Part shown: piece by piece, positions 34,252 through 42,512 of the stretch | How the letters are laid out: each line of letters starts with the position of its first letter | Position numbering within the stretch: position 1 is the first letter of the stretch | NCBI RefSeq assembly: GCF_030295745.1 | Contig: NZ_AP027291.1 | Span: 3,534,001-3,598,000, forward strand | Length of the DNA stretch: 64,000 bases | From: Mycolicibacterium sp. TUM20985 | GTDB taxonomy: Bacteria > Actinomycetota > Actinomycetes > Mycobacteriales > Mycobacteriaceae | Direction of reading: 5' to 3' | Translations under genes and position numbers: made by a program | Notes under the pieces: model-generated | Told to the model about the DNA's origin: nothing | Seen by the model: the letters and a program-made list of their open reading frames with translations, nothing else | The model's database searches: none

Positions 34252-34277
34252 CGATATACCACCCAACCGGATGGTTG
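34252..34277 (-). promoter_or_regulatory. fadE20 promoter region with TetR-like operator
   Basis: The perfect inverted repeat CAACC-GGAT-GGTTG (34264-34277) lies directly upstream of a -10-like TATATC on the minus strand (34253-34258). A repressor bound there would block the fadE20 promoter. It sits 52-65 bp upstream of the fadE20 start. No regulator gene is adjacent. Confidence 0.45.
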
Positions 34278-34339
34278 ACTCCGTGACGCCGCCGCAACGA
34301 GGGCCGTCGCCGCACCTCGACACCCCCTAAACTCGGCGG

Positions 34340-36667
34340 ATGGCCAGCACGCCGACGTCGCTCACGCACTGGGGTGCCTTCAGCGCAGAGGTCCGCGACG
34401 GTGACATCGCCTCGGTGCGACCCGACGACGGTGACGTCGACCCCTCGCCGCTGCTGGGCAACCTGGCGGGTTCCATTCGCCACCGCTCCCGGATCGCGAC
34501 TCCAGCCGTCCGCCGCGGCTGGCTCGATGACGGTCCAGGCCCCAGCACCCGCCGCGGCGCAGACGAGTTCGTCGCGGTGCCGTGGGACGAGCTCACCGAA
34601 TTGCTGGCCGCTGAACTCCGACGCATCGTCGACACCCACGGCAACGAGGCCATCTACGGCGGGTCGTACGGGTGGGCGAGCGCCGGGCGGTTCCACCATG
34701 CCCAGAGCCAGGTGCACCGGTTCCTGAAACTCCTTGGCGGCTATACCTTCTCGCGGCACTCCTACAGCCTGGGCGCGACCGGGGTGATCATGCCACGCGT
34801 CGTCGGCACCCACGACGACCTCTTCCAGCGCTCCACGGCGTGGGACGTCATCGCCGATAACACCGAGCTGCTGGTGTGTTTCGGCGGAGTCGGCGTGAAG
34901 AACTCGGCCGTCAACCCCGGCGGCACCACCGAGCACCCCACCCGCGGAGCGCTTCGCCGGCTGCGCGAACGCGGCGGGCAGATCGTCTCGGTCAGCCCGC
35001 TGCGCGATGACACCCACGGTGACTGCGAATGGCTGGCGTCGGTGCCCGGTACCGACGTGGCGATCATGGTGGCCCTGGCCTACGTGCTGGCCACCGAGGG
35101 ACTCGTCGACCGGGAATTCCTCGAGACCCACTGCACGGGTTACCCGCGCTTCGAGCGCTACCTGCTGGGTCACGACGACGGGGTGGCCAAGTCCCCCGGA
35201 TGGGCGGCCGCCATCTGCGGCCTACCCGCCGACGTGCTGGTCTCGATCGCCCGTCGGATGGCGGCGCACCGCACCATCGTCATGGTCAGTTGGTCCCTGC
35301 AACGTGTGCGCTACGGCGAGCAGGCACCCTGGATGGGGCTGACGCTGGCGGCGATGCTGGGCCAGATCGGGCTTCCCGGTGGCGGTTTCGGTCACGGGTA
35401 CGGATCGCAGAACGAGCTCGGCATGGCGCCGTTGCGCTGCGCCCTTCCCACGTTTCCGCAAGGCGTCAACCCCGTCTCGACGTTCATCCCGGTGGCGGCG
35501 GTCAGCGACATGCTGCTGCATCCCGGTGAGCAGTTCAGCTACAACGGCCGAACCCTGACCTACCCCGACATCAAGTGCGTGTACTGGGCCGGCGGCAATC
35601 CGTTCCACCATCACCAGAACCTTCCGCGCCTGCGGCGGGCGTTGGGTCGGGTCGACACGGTCGTCGTCCACGAGCCCTACTGGACCGCGATGGCCAAGCA
35701 CGCCGACGTCGTCGTGCCGTCCACGACCCCGTTCGAGCGTGAGGACTACTCGGGCTCCAAGAACGATCCGCTACTGGTGGCGATGCCCGCGCTGGCCGAA
35801 CCCTTCGCCGAGTCACGGGACGACTACACCACCTACGCGGCGCTCGCCGACCGACTCGGTTTCGGCGAGCGGTTCACCGAGGGCCGCGACGCGCGAGGCT
35901 GGCTCATCCACATGTACGAGAAGTGGTCGGCGCAACTGGATTTCGAGGTGCCGACCTTCGACGAGTTCTGGGCGGCGGGCCGGGTGAGGTTGCCGACCGA
36001 GACCGGATTGTCACTGCTCGCCGACTTCCGCGCCGACCCCGTGGTCCATCGACTGGCGACGCCCAGCGGTCGGATCGAGATCTTCTCGTCCGACATCGAC
36101 GGGTTCGGCTACGACGATTGTGCGGGCCATCCACGGTGGTTCGAGCCGGAAGAGTGGCTCGGTGGTGCCCGCGCGGCCGATTATCCGCTGCACCTCCTGG
36201 CCAATCAGCCCGCCACGCGGTTGCACAGCCAGCTGGACGGCGGCCGCACCAGCATGGACTCCAAAGTGCAAGGGCGAGAACCCATCCGGATGCATCCCGA
36301 TGATGCTCGACGGCGGGGTCTGACCGCGGGCGACGTGGTCAGGGTCTTCAACGACCGCGGTTCGTGCCTGGCCGGCGTCATCGTCGACGACCGGCTCCGG
36401 CCCAGCGTGGTGCAGTTGTCGACCGGTGCGTGGTACGACCCGCAGGATGCCGGTGACGTCGACGCCATGTGCGTCCACGGCAACCCCAACGTGCTGACCG
36501 CCGACATCGGCACGTCCTCACTCGCCAAGGGCTGCACGGGAGCTCACGTGCTGGTGGAGGTGGAGCGGTTCGACGGTCCGCTGCCGCCGGTGCGGGCGCA
36601 CCAGCCACCGACGATCGTCGGGCGACCGGTGGGCCGCCCGACGATCACGGGTTGTCAACTCGACTGA
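34340..36667 (+). CDS. Molybdopterin-dependent oxidoreductase, biotin/DMSO sulfoxide reductase type
   Basis: A 775-aa molybdenum enzyme of the DMSO reductase family, closest in features to cytosolic biotin sulfoxide reductase (BisC)/TorA. The protein starts in the SLTHWGAFSAEV region with no twin-arginine signal and no N-terminal Fe-S Cys motif. The Mo ligand is probably the Ser in YGWASAGRFHHAQSQ. bis-MGD-binding segments YWAGGNPFHHHQNLPRL and LLANQPATRLHSQLDGG are present. It probably reduces biotin- or methionine-sulfoxide in the cytosol. Start ATG 34340. It is unlinked to other Mo genes and appears inserted between fadE20 and hflX relative to M. tuberculosis. Confidence 0.87.
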   Translation: MASTPTSLTHWGAFSAEVRDGDIASVRPDDGDVDPSPLLGNLAGSIRHRSRIATPAVRRGWLDDGPGPSTRRGADEFVAVPWDELTELLAAELRRIVDTHGNEAIYGGSYGWASAGRFHHAQSQVHRFLKLLGGYTFSRHSYSLGATGVIMPRVVGTHDDLFQRSTAWDVIADNTELLVCFGGVGVKNSAVNPGGTTEHPTRGALRRLRERGGQIVSVSPLRDDTHGDCEWLASVPGTDVAIMVALAYVLATEGLVDREFLETHCTGYPRFERYLLGHDDGVAKSPGWAAAICGLPADVLVSIARRMAAHRTIVMVSWSLQRVRYGEQAPWMGLTLAAMLGQIGLPGGGFGHGYGSQNELGMAPLRCALPTFPQGVNPVSTFIPVAAVSDMLLHPGEQFSYNGRTLTYPDIKCVYWAGGNPFHHHQNLPRLRRALGRVDTVVVHEPYWTAMAKHADVVVPSTTPFEREDYSGSKNDPLLVAMPALAEPFAESRDDYTTYAALADRLGFGERFTEGRDARGWLIHMYEKWSAQLDFEVPTFDEFWAAGRVRLPTETGLSLLADFRADPVVHRLATPSGRIEIFSSDIDGFGYDDCAGHPRWFEPEEWLGGARAADYPLHLLANQPATRLHSQLDGGRTSMDSKVQGREPIRMHPDDARRRGLTAGDVVRVFNDRGSCLAGVIVDDRLRPSVVQLSTGAWYDPQDAGDVDAMCVHGNPNVLTADIGTSSLAKGCTGAHVLVEVERFDGPLPPVRAHQPPTIVGRPVGRPTITGCQLD

Positions 36668-38034
36668 GACCGACCGGTTCCGGATCCGGACCTCGGCCTA
36701 CGCGGTCCGCCACCGCCACGCCTGGGGTTGCCACCCGAGGCCGCGGTGCGGCCGCCCGAGGGTCCGCCACGGTAGGAGGATCCACTGCTGCCCCTGGCCT
36801 GTCCGCTGCGGCCGGAGCCGTTGCCGGTGCGCACCGGGGTGGCTGCGCGTGGCGGCGGCTCCCGGTGGGGTGCGATCTCGCCGACGAGTTCGAGCACACT
36901 CGCCGAGTCGGCCCGAACCTGTTGCGGCTGAGCGGTGATACCGGCCTTACGCAGCAGCTGCTGGGTGTCACGACGCTGCTCGGGCAGCACCACGGTGACC
37001 ACGTCTCCGGAGCTACCCGCGCGCGCCGTCCGGCCGGACCTGTGGAGGTAGGCCTTGTGCTCGACGGGCGGATCCACGTGCACCACCAGCTCGACGTCGT
37101 CGACGTGGACGCCACGGGCGGCGATGTCGGTGGCGACCAGCACCCGGGCGTCACCGGAGCTGAAGGCCGCGAGGTTGCGGTCACGGGCCGGCTGCGAGAG
37201 GTTGCCGTGCAGGTCCACCGACGGCACTCCGGCGTCGGTCAGCTGCTTGGCGAGCTTGCGCGCCTGATGCTTGGTGCGCATGAACAGGATTCGGCGACCG
37301 GTGCCCGACGCCAGCCGGTGCACCAGCTGGGTCTTCTCCTGCGCGCCGGCGACGTGGTAGACGTGGTGCGTCATGGCGACCTGCGGTGCGTCGATCTCGT
37401 CGACGGAGTGGGTGACGGGCTGGCGCAGGAAGCGCTGCACGAGCTTGTCGACGCCGTTGTCCAGCGTCGCGGAGAACAGCAGTCGCTGCCCACCCGCCGG
37501 CGTCGCCGCGAGGATGCGCGTCACGCCTGGCAGGAAGCCGAGGTCGGCCATGTGGTCGGCCTCGTCGAGGACCGTGATCTGCACGGCGTCCAGGGCGATG
37601 TGGCGTTGCTTCATCAGATCTTCGAGGCGGCCGGGGCAGGCGACCACGATGTCGACGCCTGCGCGCAACGCGGACACCTGGCGGCTCTGGGAAACCCCGC
37701 CGAAGATCGTCGTGACGGTCATGCCGAGGGCCGCGGCGAGCGGCTCGATGACGGCGGTGATCTGGGTCGCCAACTCACGAGTGGGAGCGAGCACCAGGCC
37801 GGTCGGCTTGGACGGACGTCGGTGTCCACCGGCGAGCCGTGCGACCAGTGGAATGGAGAAGGCCAGTGTCTTTCCGCTGCCGGTCTTTCCGCGACCAAGG
37901 ACGTCGCGACCCTTCAACGTGTCGGGCAAGGTGCCGGTCTGGATCGGGAACGGGGTGGCGATGCCCTGGTCGGCGAGAACACGACTGAGTCGCTCTGGAA
38001 CGCCGAGGGATTCGAAGGTGGGTTCTACGGTCAT
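36655..38034 (-). CDS. DEAD-box ATP-dependent RNA helicase (RhlE-like)
   Basis: An RNA helicase of 459 aa. Core motifs in order are: Q motif (FPIQTGTLPDTLKGRD), motif I GKTGSGKT, Ia PTRELATQI, II DEADHMADLGF, III SAT, V TDIAARGVHV and VI HRSGRTARAG. A basic C-terminal tail of about 75 residues, rich in Arg/Gly/Ser (SSYRGGPSGGRTAASGG and similar), probably binds RNA. Such helicases act in ribosome assembly or mRNA decay, often under cold stress. The ATG 38034 is chosen; ATG 38058 is an alternative. It overlaps the 3' end of the molybdoenzyme gene by 13 bp, convergent. A long leader region precedes it. Confidence 0.9.
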   Translation of the reverse strand: MTVEPTFESLGVPERLSRVLADQGIATPFPIQTGTLPDTLKGRDVLGRGKTGSGKTLAFSIPLVARLAGGHRRPSKPTGLVLAPTRELATQITAVIEPLAAALGMTVTTIFGGVSQSRQVSALRAGVDIVVACPGRLEDLMKQRHIALDAVQITVLDEADHMADLGFLPGVTRILAATPAGGQRLLFSATLDNGVDKLVQRFLRQPVTHSVDEIDAPQVAMTHHVYHVAGAQEKTQLVHRLASGTGRRILFMRTKHQARKLAKQLTDAGVPSVDLHGNLSQPARDRNLAAFSSGDARVLVATDIAARGVHVDDVELVVHVDPPVEHKAYLHRSGRTARAGSSGDVVTVVLPEQRRDTQQLLRKAGITAQPQQVRADSASVLELVGEIAPHREPPPRAATPVRTGNGSGRSGQARGSSGSSYRGGPSGGRTAASGGNPRRGGGGPRRPRSGSGTGRSQSS

Positions 38035-38315
38035 GTGTGAGTGATGCCTTTCGGGCATGGGTGCGGCCGCGTGCAAGCGAGACATTGAGATCAGGCGAAT
38101 ACGAGGCTCGATGGGCGAGATTGCCGGTGGGCAATATCGATCGCCGCGAGAAGAGCTAGTGCAAAGCACTGGTCGCCAGAAGCGCGAGAGCCACGTCACT
38201 GTGGCCTTCGGGACAACGGGTCGATCAAGCGTTCCACGACGTGCCGACGACGCCGAGCGACGCCAACATTGCCTCCGACTCTACCGCACGCCCGCCCGCC
38301 GACCGCCCCTGCGGC
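38035..38315 (-). other. Long leader/intergenic region upstream of the DEAD-box helicase gene
   Basis: This 281-bp stretch has no convincing gene. It contains a perfect hairpin AGTGC-AAA-GCACT (38158-38170), a second inverted repeat around 38121-38133 (TTGCCggtgGGCAA) and lower GC content than its surroundings. It may form a structured 5' leader for the helicase mRNA; hflX ends at its far side, reading in the same direction. Confidence 0.4.
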
Positions 38316-39713
38316 CTAGAACGTGACGAAGTCGGCCAGAGCTGCGGCTAGCGCGGCGGGCACCCTGGCCTTGATGCGCGTGCCGGTTTCGGTGTGCTCG
38401 GTGACGTCCACCTGCCCCTCGGCGTGCATGCGGGCGATCAATTCGCCACGGTCGTAAGGGATCGTGACGTCGACGTTGACTTCCTTGGGCACCACCATCT
38501 CGCTCATCCGACTGCGAAGGCGTTCCAGACCGTCGCCCGTGCGGGCCGACACGAACACGGCATCGGGCAGCGCACGCCGCAGGTGAGCTAGGCCGAGACC
38601 CGTCGCGGCGTCGATCTTGTTGACCACCAACAACTCCGGCGGCGGAGCGACGTCGTATTCCGCCACGACCTCGTTGACGACCTGGCGTACCGCGTTGACC
38701 TGAGCCAGTGGGTTGGAGTCCGACCCGTCGATCACGTGAACCAGCAGTTCGGCGTCGACGACCTCCTCGAGGGTCGACCTGAATGCCTCGACGAGTTGGG
38801 TGGGCAGATGTCGGACGAACCCGACCGTGTCGGTCAGCACGAATGGCCGACCATCGGCGAATCGTCCACGGCGAGTGGTGGGTTCGAGGGTCGCAAAGAG
38901 CGCGTTCTCGACGAGGACCCCCGCCCCCGTGAGGGCGTTGAGCACACTGGACTTGCCCGCGTTGGTGTACCCGACGATGGCGATCGACGCTACGTCGCTA
39001 CGCACCCGGCGTCCGCGCTGTGTGTCGCGGATCTTCTTCATGTCCTTGATTTCCCGGCGCAGCTTGGACATTCGCTCACGGATCCGGCGGCGATCGGTCT
39101 CGATCTTGGTCTCGCCGGGGCCGCGGGTGCCGACTCCCCCGCCACTGCCACCTGCGCCACCGCCCTGGCGGGACATCGACTCACCCCAGCCGCGCAGCCG
39201 CGGCAACATGTACTCCATCTGCGCGAAGGCGACCTGCGCCTTGCCCTCCGCAGAGGTGGCGTGCTGGGCGAAGATATCGAGGATCAAGGCGGTGCGGTCG
39301 ACGACCTTGACCTTGACCGCCTTCTCCAGAGCGTTGAGCTGACCCGGGGTCAGCTCACCGTCGCAAATCACGGTGTCGGCACCGGTGGCCACCACGACGT
39401 CGCGCAGCGCCTTGGCCTTGCCCGAACCGATGTAGGTGCCTGCGTCGGGCTTGTCCCTGCGCTGCACCATGCCCTCGAGGACCTCGGAGCCCGCGGTTTC
39501 CGCCAGCGCCGCGAGCTCCGCCATGCTGGCGTCGGCATCGGCGGCACTGCCCTCGGTCCAGACGCCGACGAGCACCACGCGTTCGAGGCGCAGCTGACGG
39601 TATTCGACTTCGCTGACGTCCGTGAGTTCGGTGGATAGTCCCGCGACCCGGCGCAGGGCCGAGCGATCGTCGAGGTCGAGCTCACCCGTGCTGGGCAGTT
39701 TTGGAGATGTCAT
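38316..39713 (-). CDS. hflX: GTPase HflX
   Basis: Ribosome-associated GTPase (465 aa) that rescues or splits stalled ribosomes under stress. The N-terminal HflX domain has the glycine-rich linker SRQGGGAGGSGGGVGTRGPG and a helical segment IRERMSKLRREIKDMKKIRD. The G domain follows: G1 VGYTNAGKSSVLN, G2 near FATLEPTTRR, G3 DTVGFVRHLP, G4 VVNKID and G5 SARTGDG. A C-terminal region ends ARVPAALAAALADFVTF. ATG 39713 (MTSPKLPSTGELDL) is the first credible start; the M. tuberculosis protein is slightly longer at its N-terminus. Fourth gene of the cluster dioxygenase-like - miaA - dapF - hflX. Confidence 0.94.
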   Translation of the reverse strand: MTSPKLPSTGELDLDDRSALRRVAGLSTELTDVSEVEYRQLRLERVVLVGVWTEGSAADADASMAELAALAETAGSEVLEGMVQRRDKPDAGTYIGSGKAKALRDVVVATGADTVICDGELTPGQLNALEKAVKVKVVDRTALILDIFAQHATSAEGKAQVAFAQMEYMLPRLRGWGESMSRQGGGAGGSGGGVGTRGPGETKIETDRRRIRERMSKLRREIKDMKKIRDTQRGRRVRSDVASIAIVGYTNAGKSSVLNALTGAGVLVENALFATLEPTTRRGRFADGRPFVLTDTVGFVRHLPTQLVEAFRSTLEEVVDAELLVHVIDGSDSNPLAQVNAVRQVVNEVVAEYDVAPPPELLVVNKIDAATGLGLAHLRRALPDAVFVSARTGDGLERLRSRMSEMVVPKEVNVDVTIPYDRGELIARMHAEGQVDVTEHTETGTRIKARVPAALAAALADFVTF

Positions 39714-39745
39714 GTAGTTGGAGATCTTGCCCCTTCTAGGCCGTC

Positions 39746-40627
39746 TTACGCATTCGAATTTTCCTGCCGGGCGCGCCACCAGTCGTCGGACAGCTCGCCC
39801 TGGGCCACCAGAACGGACGGCCCCCTCAGATAGCTGGTGGTGTCGGTGATCGTCACGGTCACCTGACCGCCCGGGACCCGGACCCGCAGGGTGCCCGTGC
39901 TGGAACCCCGGTGCCGGAGGCCGGCGACCGCCGCAGCGACGGTTCCCGTTCCACACGAACGGGTTTCGCCGACGCCTCGCTCGTGCACGCGCATCGTGAT
40001 GGCGCCTCCGGCCGGAGCCGTCAGCACCTCCACGTTCACACCCTCGGGGAACTGCGCCGCGTCGAACCACACGGGGGCGCCGACGTCGAGGGCAGCCAAC
40101 TCCGCAACGCTCAGCGATGCGTCGACGCAGGCGAGGTGCGGATTGCCGACGTCGACCGCGACGCCGCCGAAGCGGCGTCCGCCCACCACCGCCGAGCCGG
40201 TGCCGAACTGGTTGGCCTTGCCCATGTCGACGGTGACGTCGGCCGACGTGCCGTCGACGTCGCGCAGGACGACCGGTCGCGGCCCGGCCAGGGAGCCGAC
40301 GACGAAATCGTCGCGCTGCTCGAGGCCGCTGACCCGCAGGTAGTGCGCGAACACGCGGACCCCGTTACCGCACATCTGGGCGATCGATCCGTCGGCGTTG
40401 CGGTAGTCCATGTACCAGTCATCGGCCGCGACGCCTTCCGGAATCGCGTCGAACACCCCGGCAGCCAGCGCGGCGTCCGCCGTCGTCACGCGGAGTACGC
40501 CGTCGGCGCCGAGCCCGCGGCGGCGGTCGCACAGCGCTGACACCACCCCCGGCGTCAGCGCCAGCCGGGCACCGACGTCGGGCAGCAGCACGAAGTCGTT
40601 CTCCGTGCCGTGTCCCTTGGCGAACAT
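39746..40627 (-). CDS. dapF: Diaminopimelate epimerase
   Basis: PLP-independent epimerase (293 aa) converting LL- to meso-diaminopimelate for peptidoglycan and lysine synthesis. Both catalytic cysteines are clear: AQMCGNGVRVFAHYL (first lobe) and ETRSCGTGTVAAAVAG (second lobe). The start motif FAKGHGTENDFVLLPD and the substrate-binding GNPHLACVD are also typical. The start is ATG 40627; a GTG one codon upstream (40630) is possible. It lies 7 bp after the miaA stop and 32 bp before hflX, within one operon. The lysine-pathway gene dapA is at the other end of the window. Confidence 0.96.
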   Translation of the reverse strand: MFAKGHGTENDFVLLPDVGARLALTPGVVSALCDRRRGLGADGVLRVTTADAALAAGVFDAIPEGVAADDWYMDYRNADGSIAQMCGNGVRVFAHYLRVSGLEQRDDFVVGSLAGPRPVVLRDVDGTSADVTVDMGKANQFGTGSAVVGGRRFGGVAVDVGNPHLACVDASLSVAELAALDVGAPVWFDAAQFPEGVNVEVLTAPAGGAITMRVHERGVGETRSCGTGTVAAAVAGLRHRGSSTGTLRVRVPGGQVTVTITDTTSYLRGPSVLVAQGELSDDWWRARQENSNA

Positions 40628-40634
40628 CACCTGT

Positions 40635-41591
40635 TCAGGATACGTCCGTCCGGGTTGGTGGCGGCGCTACCGGTCGCTGCTGGCGCCACACCTCGAGCGC
40701 GGTATCGGTCGTCCCGGCGTCGGCCCCGTCGAGCCAGTGGATGCGGTGGTCGCGACGGAACCACGACCGCTGCCGACGCACGTAGCGTCTGGTCCCGACG
40801 AAGGTGCGCTCCTCGGCCTCGGCGAATGCGCCGGCGTCTCCCCCGCCCGCGAGCGCGGCGAGCACCTGGGCGTACCCCAGCGCACGCGACGCCGTCGTTC
40901 CCTCGCGCAGCCCGCGTTCGCGCAGCGTCTTGACTTCCTCGACCAGGCCCAGGTCGAACATCGCGCGGGTTCTCCTCGACAGTCGCTCGTCGAGAAGCGT
41001 TGTCTCCCAATCCAGGCCGATGATCACCGTGCCCCAGCGAGGTTCTCCGATCGCCGGCGCGCTGGCAGCGAATGGCTGGCCGGTGAGCTCGACCACCTCG
41101 AGTGCCCGCACGATCCGGCGACCGTCGCTGGGCAGGATCGATGTCGCGGCGTCGACGTCGACGCGCGCCAGCTCGTCGTGCAGCGCCGCCACGCCGATCT
41201 CGGCGAGCCTGGCCTCCCAGCGCGCCCGCACCTCGGGATCGGTGGCCGGAAACGCCCACTCGTCGAGGAGCGACTGGACGTAGAGCATCGACCCGCCGAC
41301 GATCACGGGCACCCCACCCCGAGCCATGATGGCCTCGACGTCCGCGGTCGCGGCGCGTTGGTACTGGCCGACCGTCGCCGTCTCCGTCACGGCGAGCTGG
41401 TCGAGTTGGTGGTGCGGGATGCCCCGGCGTTCGGCGGGCGGCAGCTTGGCGGTACCGATGTCCATGCCGCGGTACAGCTGCATCGCGTCGGCGTTGACGA
41501 TCTCGCCGTCCAACCGCTCGGCGACGTCCAGCGCCAATGCGCTCTTCCCGGTCCCGGTGGGTCCGACGATGGCGATGGGCGGCACCGTCAC
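40635..41591 (-). CDS. miaA: tRNA dimethylallyltransferase MiaA
   Basis: Transfers a dimethylallyl group to A37 of tRNAs reading U-starting codons (318 aa); MiaB, also in this window, adds the methylthio group next. The P-loop IVGPTGTGKSALALD is at about residues 7-21. The tRNA-binding signature is NADAMQLYRGMDIGTAKL, with HHQLDQL after it, and RRYVRRQRSWFRRD near the C-terminus is the basic tRNA contact. GTG 41591 overlaps the upstream stop by 4 bp (GTGA) and gives VTVPPIAIVGPTG; the ORF extends six codons further to GTG 41609. Confidence 0.95.
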   Translation of the reverse strand: MTVPPIAIVGPTGTGKSALALDVAERLDGEIVNADAMQLYRGMDIGTAKLPPAERRGIPHHQLDQLAVTETATVGQYQRAATADVEAIMARGGVPVIVGGSMLYVQSLLDEWAFPATDPEVRARWEARLAEIGVAALHDELARVDVDAATSILPSDGRRIVRALEVVELTGQPFAASAPAIGEPRWGTVIIGLDWETTLLDERLSRRTRAMFDLGLVEEVKTLRERGLREGTTASRALGYAQVLAALAGGGDAGAFAEAEERTFVGTRRYVRRQRSWFRRDHRIHWLDGADAGTTDTALEVWRQQRPVAPPPTRTDVS

Positions 41592-42283
41592 CCGCTCACC
41601 GGCGTCCACACGCCGACGGAGTAGCCGACGCCGTAGGGCGCGCCCCGATACAGCTCACGAGCCGCCCATGCCGAGGATCCGGCCACACCCGCCAGCACCT
41701 GGTAGGCGACCCGACCGACGATCGCGTCCGGCACCCGGGTCAGCGCCGCCAGGTCCGCGGTCGCCAGGGCGTCGTCGAGGGCGGCCTGCAGCGGCAGGGA
41801 CTCGGGCACGTCGCCGCCGGGCGCCGAGGCCGTGAGCGTGTTCGCGCCGTCGGCGACCACCAGCACCCCGACGGGTTCGGGAAGCGCATCGGCCTCAGCC
41901 CGCAATGCTCGGCCTCGGGCGAGGGCTGCTTCGGGCTCGTGGTCGGCGGCGTATACCCACACCTCGGCGTTGGCCGCGGGGGCGCCGGTGGTCCGCACCC
42001 AGCCCGCGATCAGCGCGCAGAGCGGCAACGCCCGTGGCTCCCCCTTGGCGTCGGCGGACAGGGCGACCCGGACGTCGGCGCCGTAGCCGCCGAAGGTGCC
42101 CACGGCACCGGGACCGATGACGTTGTCCGCACGTCCGGTACCGACGACGAACCAACGGTCGGGCAGTTCGGCGGCAGCGGCGCGCACCGCGGCCACGAGG
42201 GCGTGACACTCCGCGGCGGCGCCCGTGGCGAGCTCGGGCACCATGACGGGCGCGGAGGGGACGAAGGCGATGGCGCTGAGCAC
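41588..42283 (-). CDS. Class III extradiol dioxygenase-like protein (Rv2728c-type)
   Basis: A 231-aa protein that starts MLSAIAFVPSAPVMVPELATG, the N-terminal strand and loop of the class III extradiol dioxygenase/MEMO fold. It continues with WFVVGTGRADNVIGPGAVGTFGG. The expected metal-ligand His residues of true LigB-type dioxygenases are not obvious: only a few His are present, in ECHALV and AADHEPE. Catalytic activity is therefore uncertain. GTG 42283. It is the first gene of the cluster running through miaA, dapF and hflX, with a 4-bp overlap to miaA. Confidence 0.82.
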   Translation of the reverse strand: MLSAIAFVPSAPVMVPELATGAAAECHALVAAVRAAAAELPDRWFVVGTGRADNVIGPGAVGTFGGYGADVRVALSADAKGEPRALPLCALIAGWVRTTGAPAANAEVWVYAADHEPEAALARGRALRAEADALPEPVGVLVVADGANTLTASAPGGDVPESLPLQAALDDALATADLAALTRVPDAIVGRVAYQVLAGVAGSSAWAARELYRGAPYGVGYSVGVWTPVSG

Positions 42284-42512
42284 GCCCTCACGCTAGCCAG
42301 CGACCCGATCGAGCGGCTCGGCGAGGCTCTGGAGCCGGCCCACGGGTGACGCGAGCAGCACCGCTCGTGCAAAGGCATGGGCACGGCTGGGTCCGACCTG
42401 TTTCAATAGCGACTGAAATGTGACTGAGACAATGCAGGAGCATCGCTAACAGGCGCCGCGTTGCGCGGCAGGAGCGTGGGTCATCCGCGCGGAGGGCACG
42501 AGGTTCAAGGAC

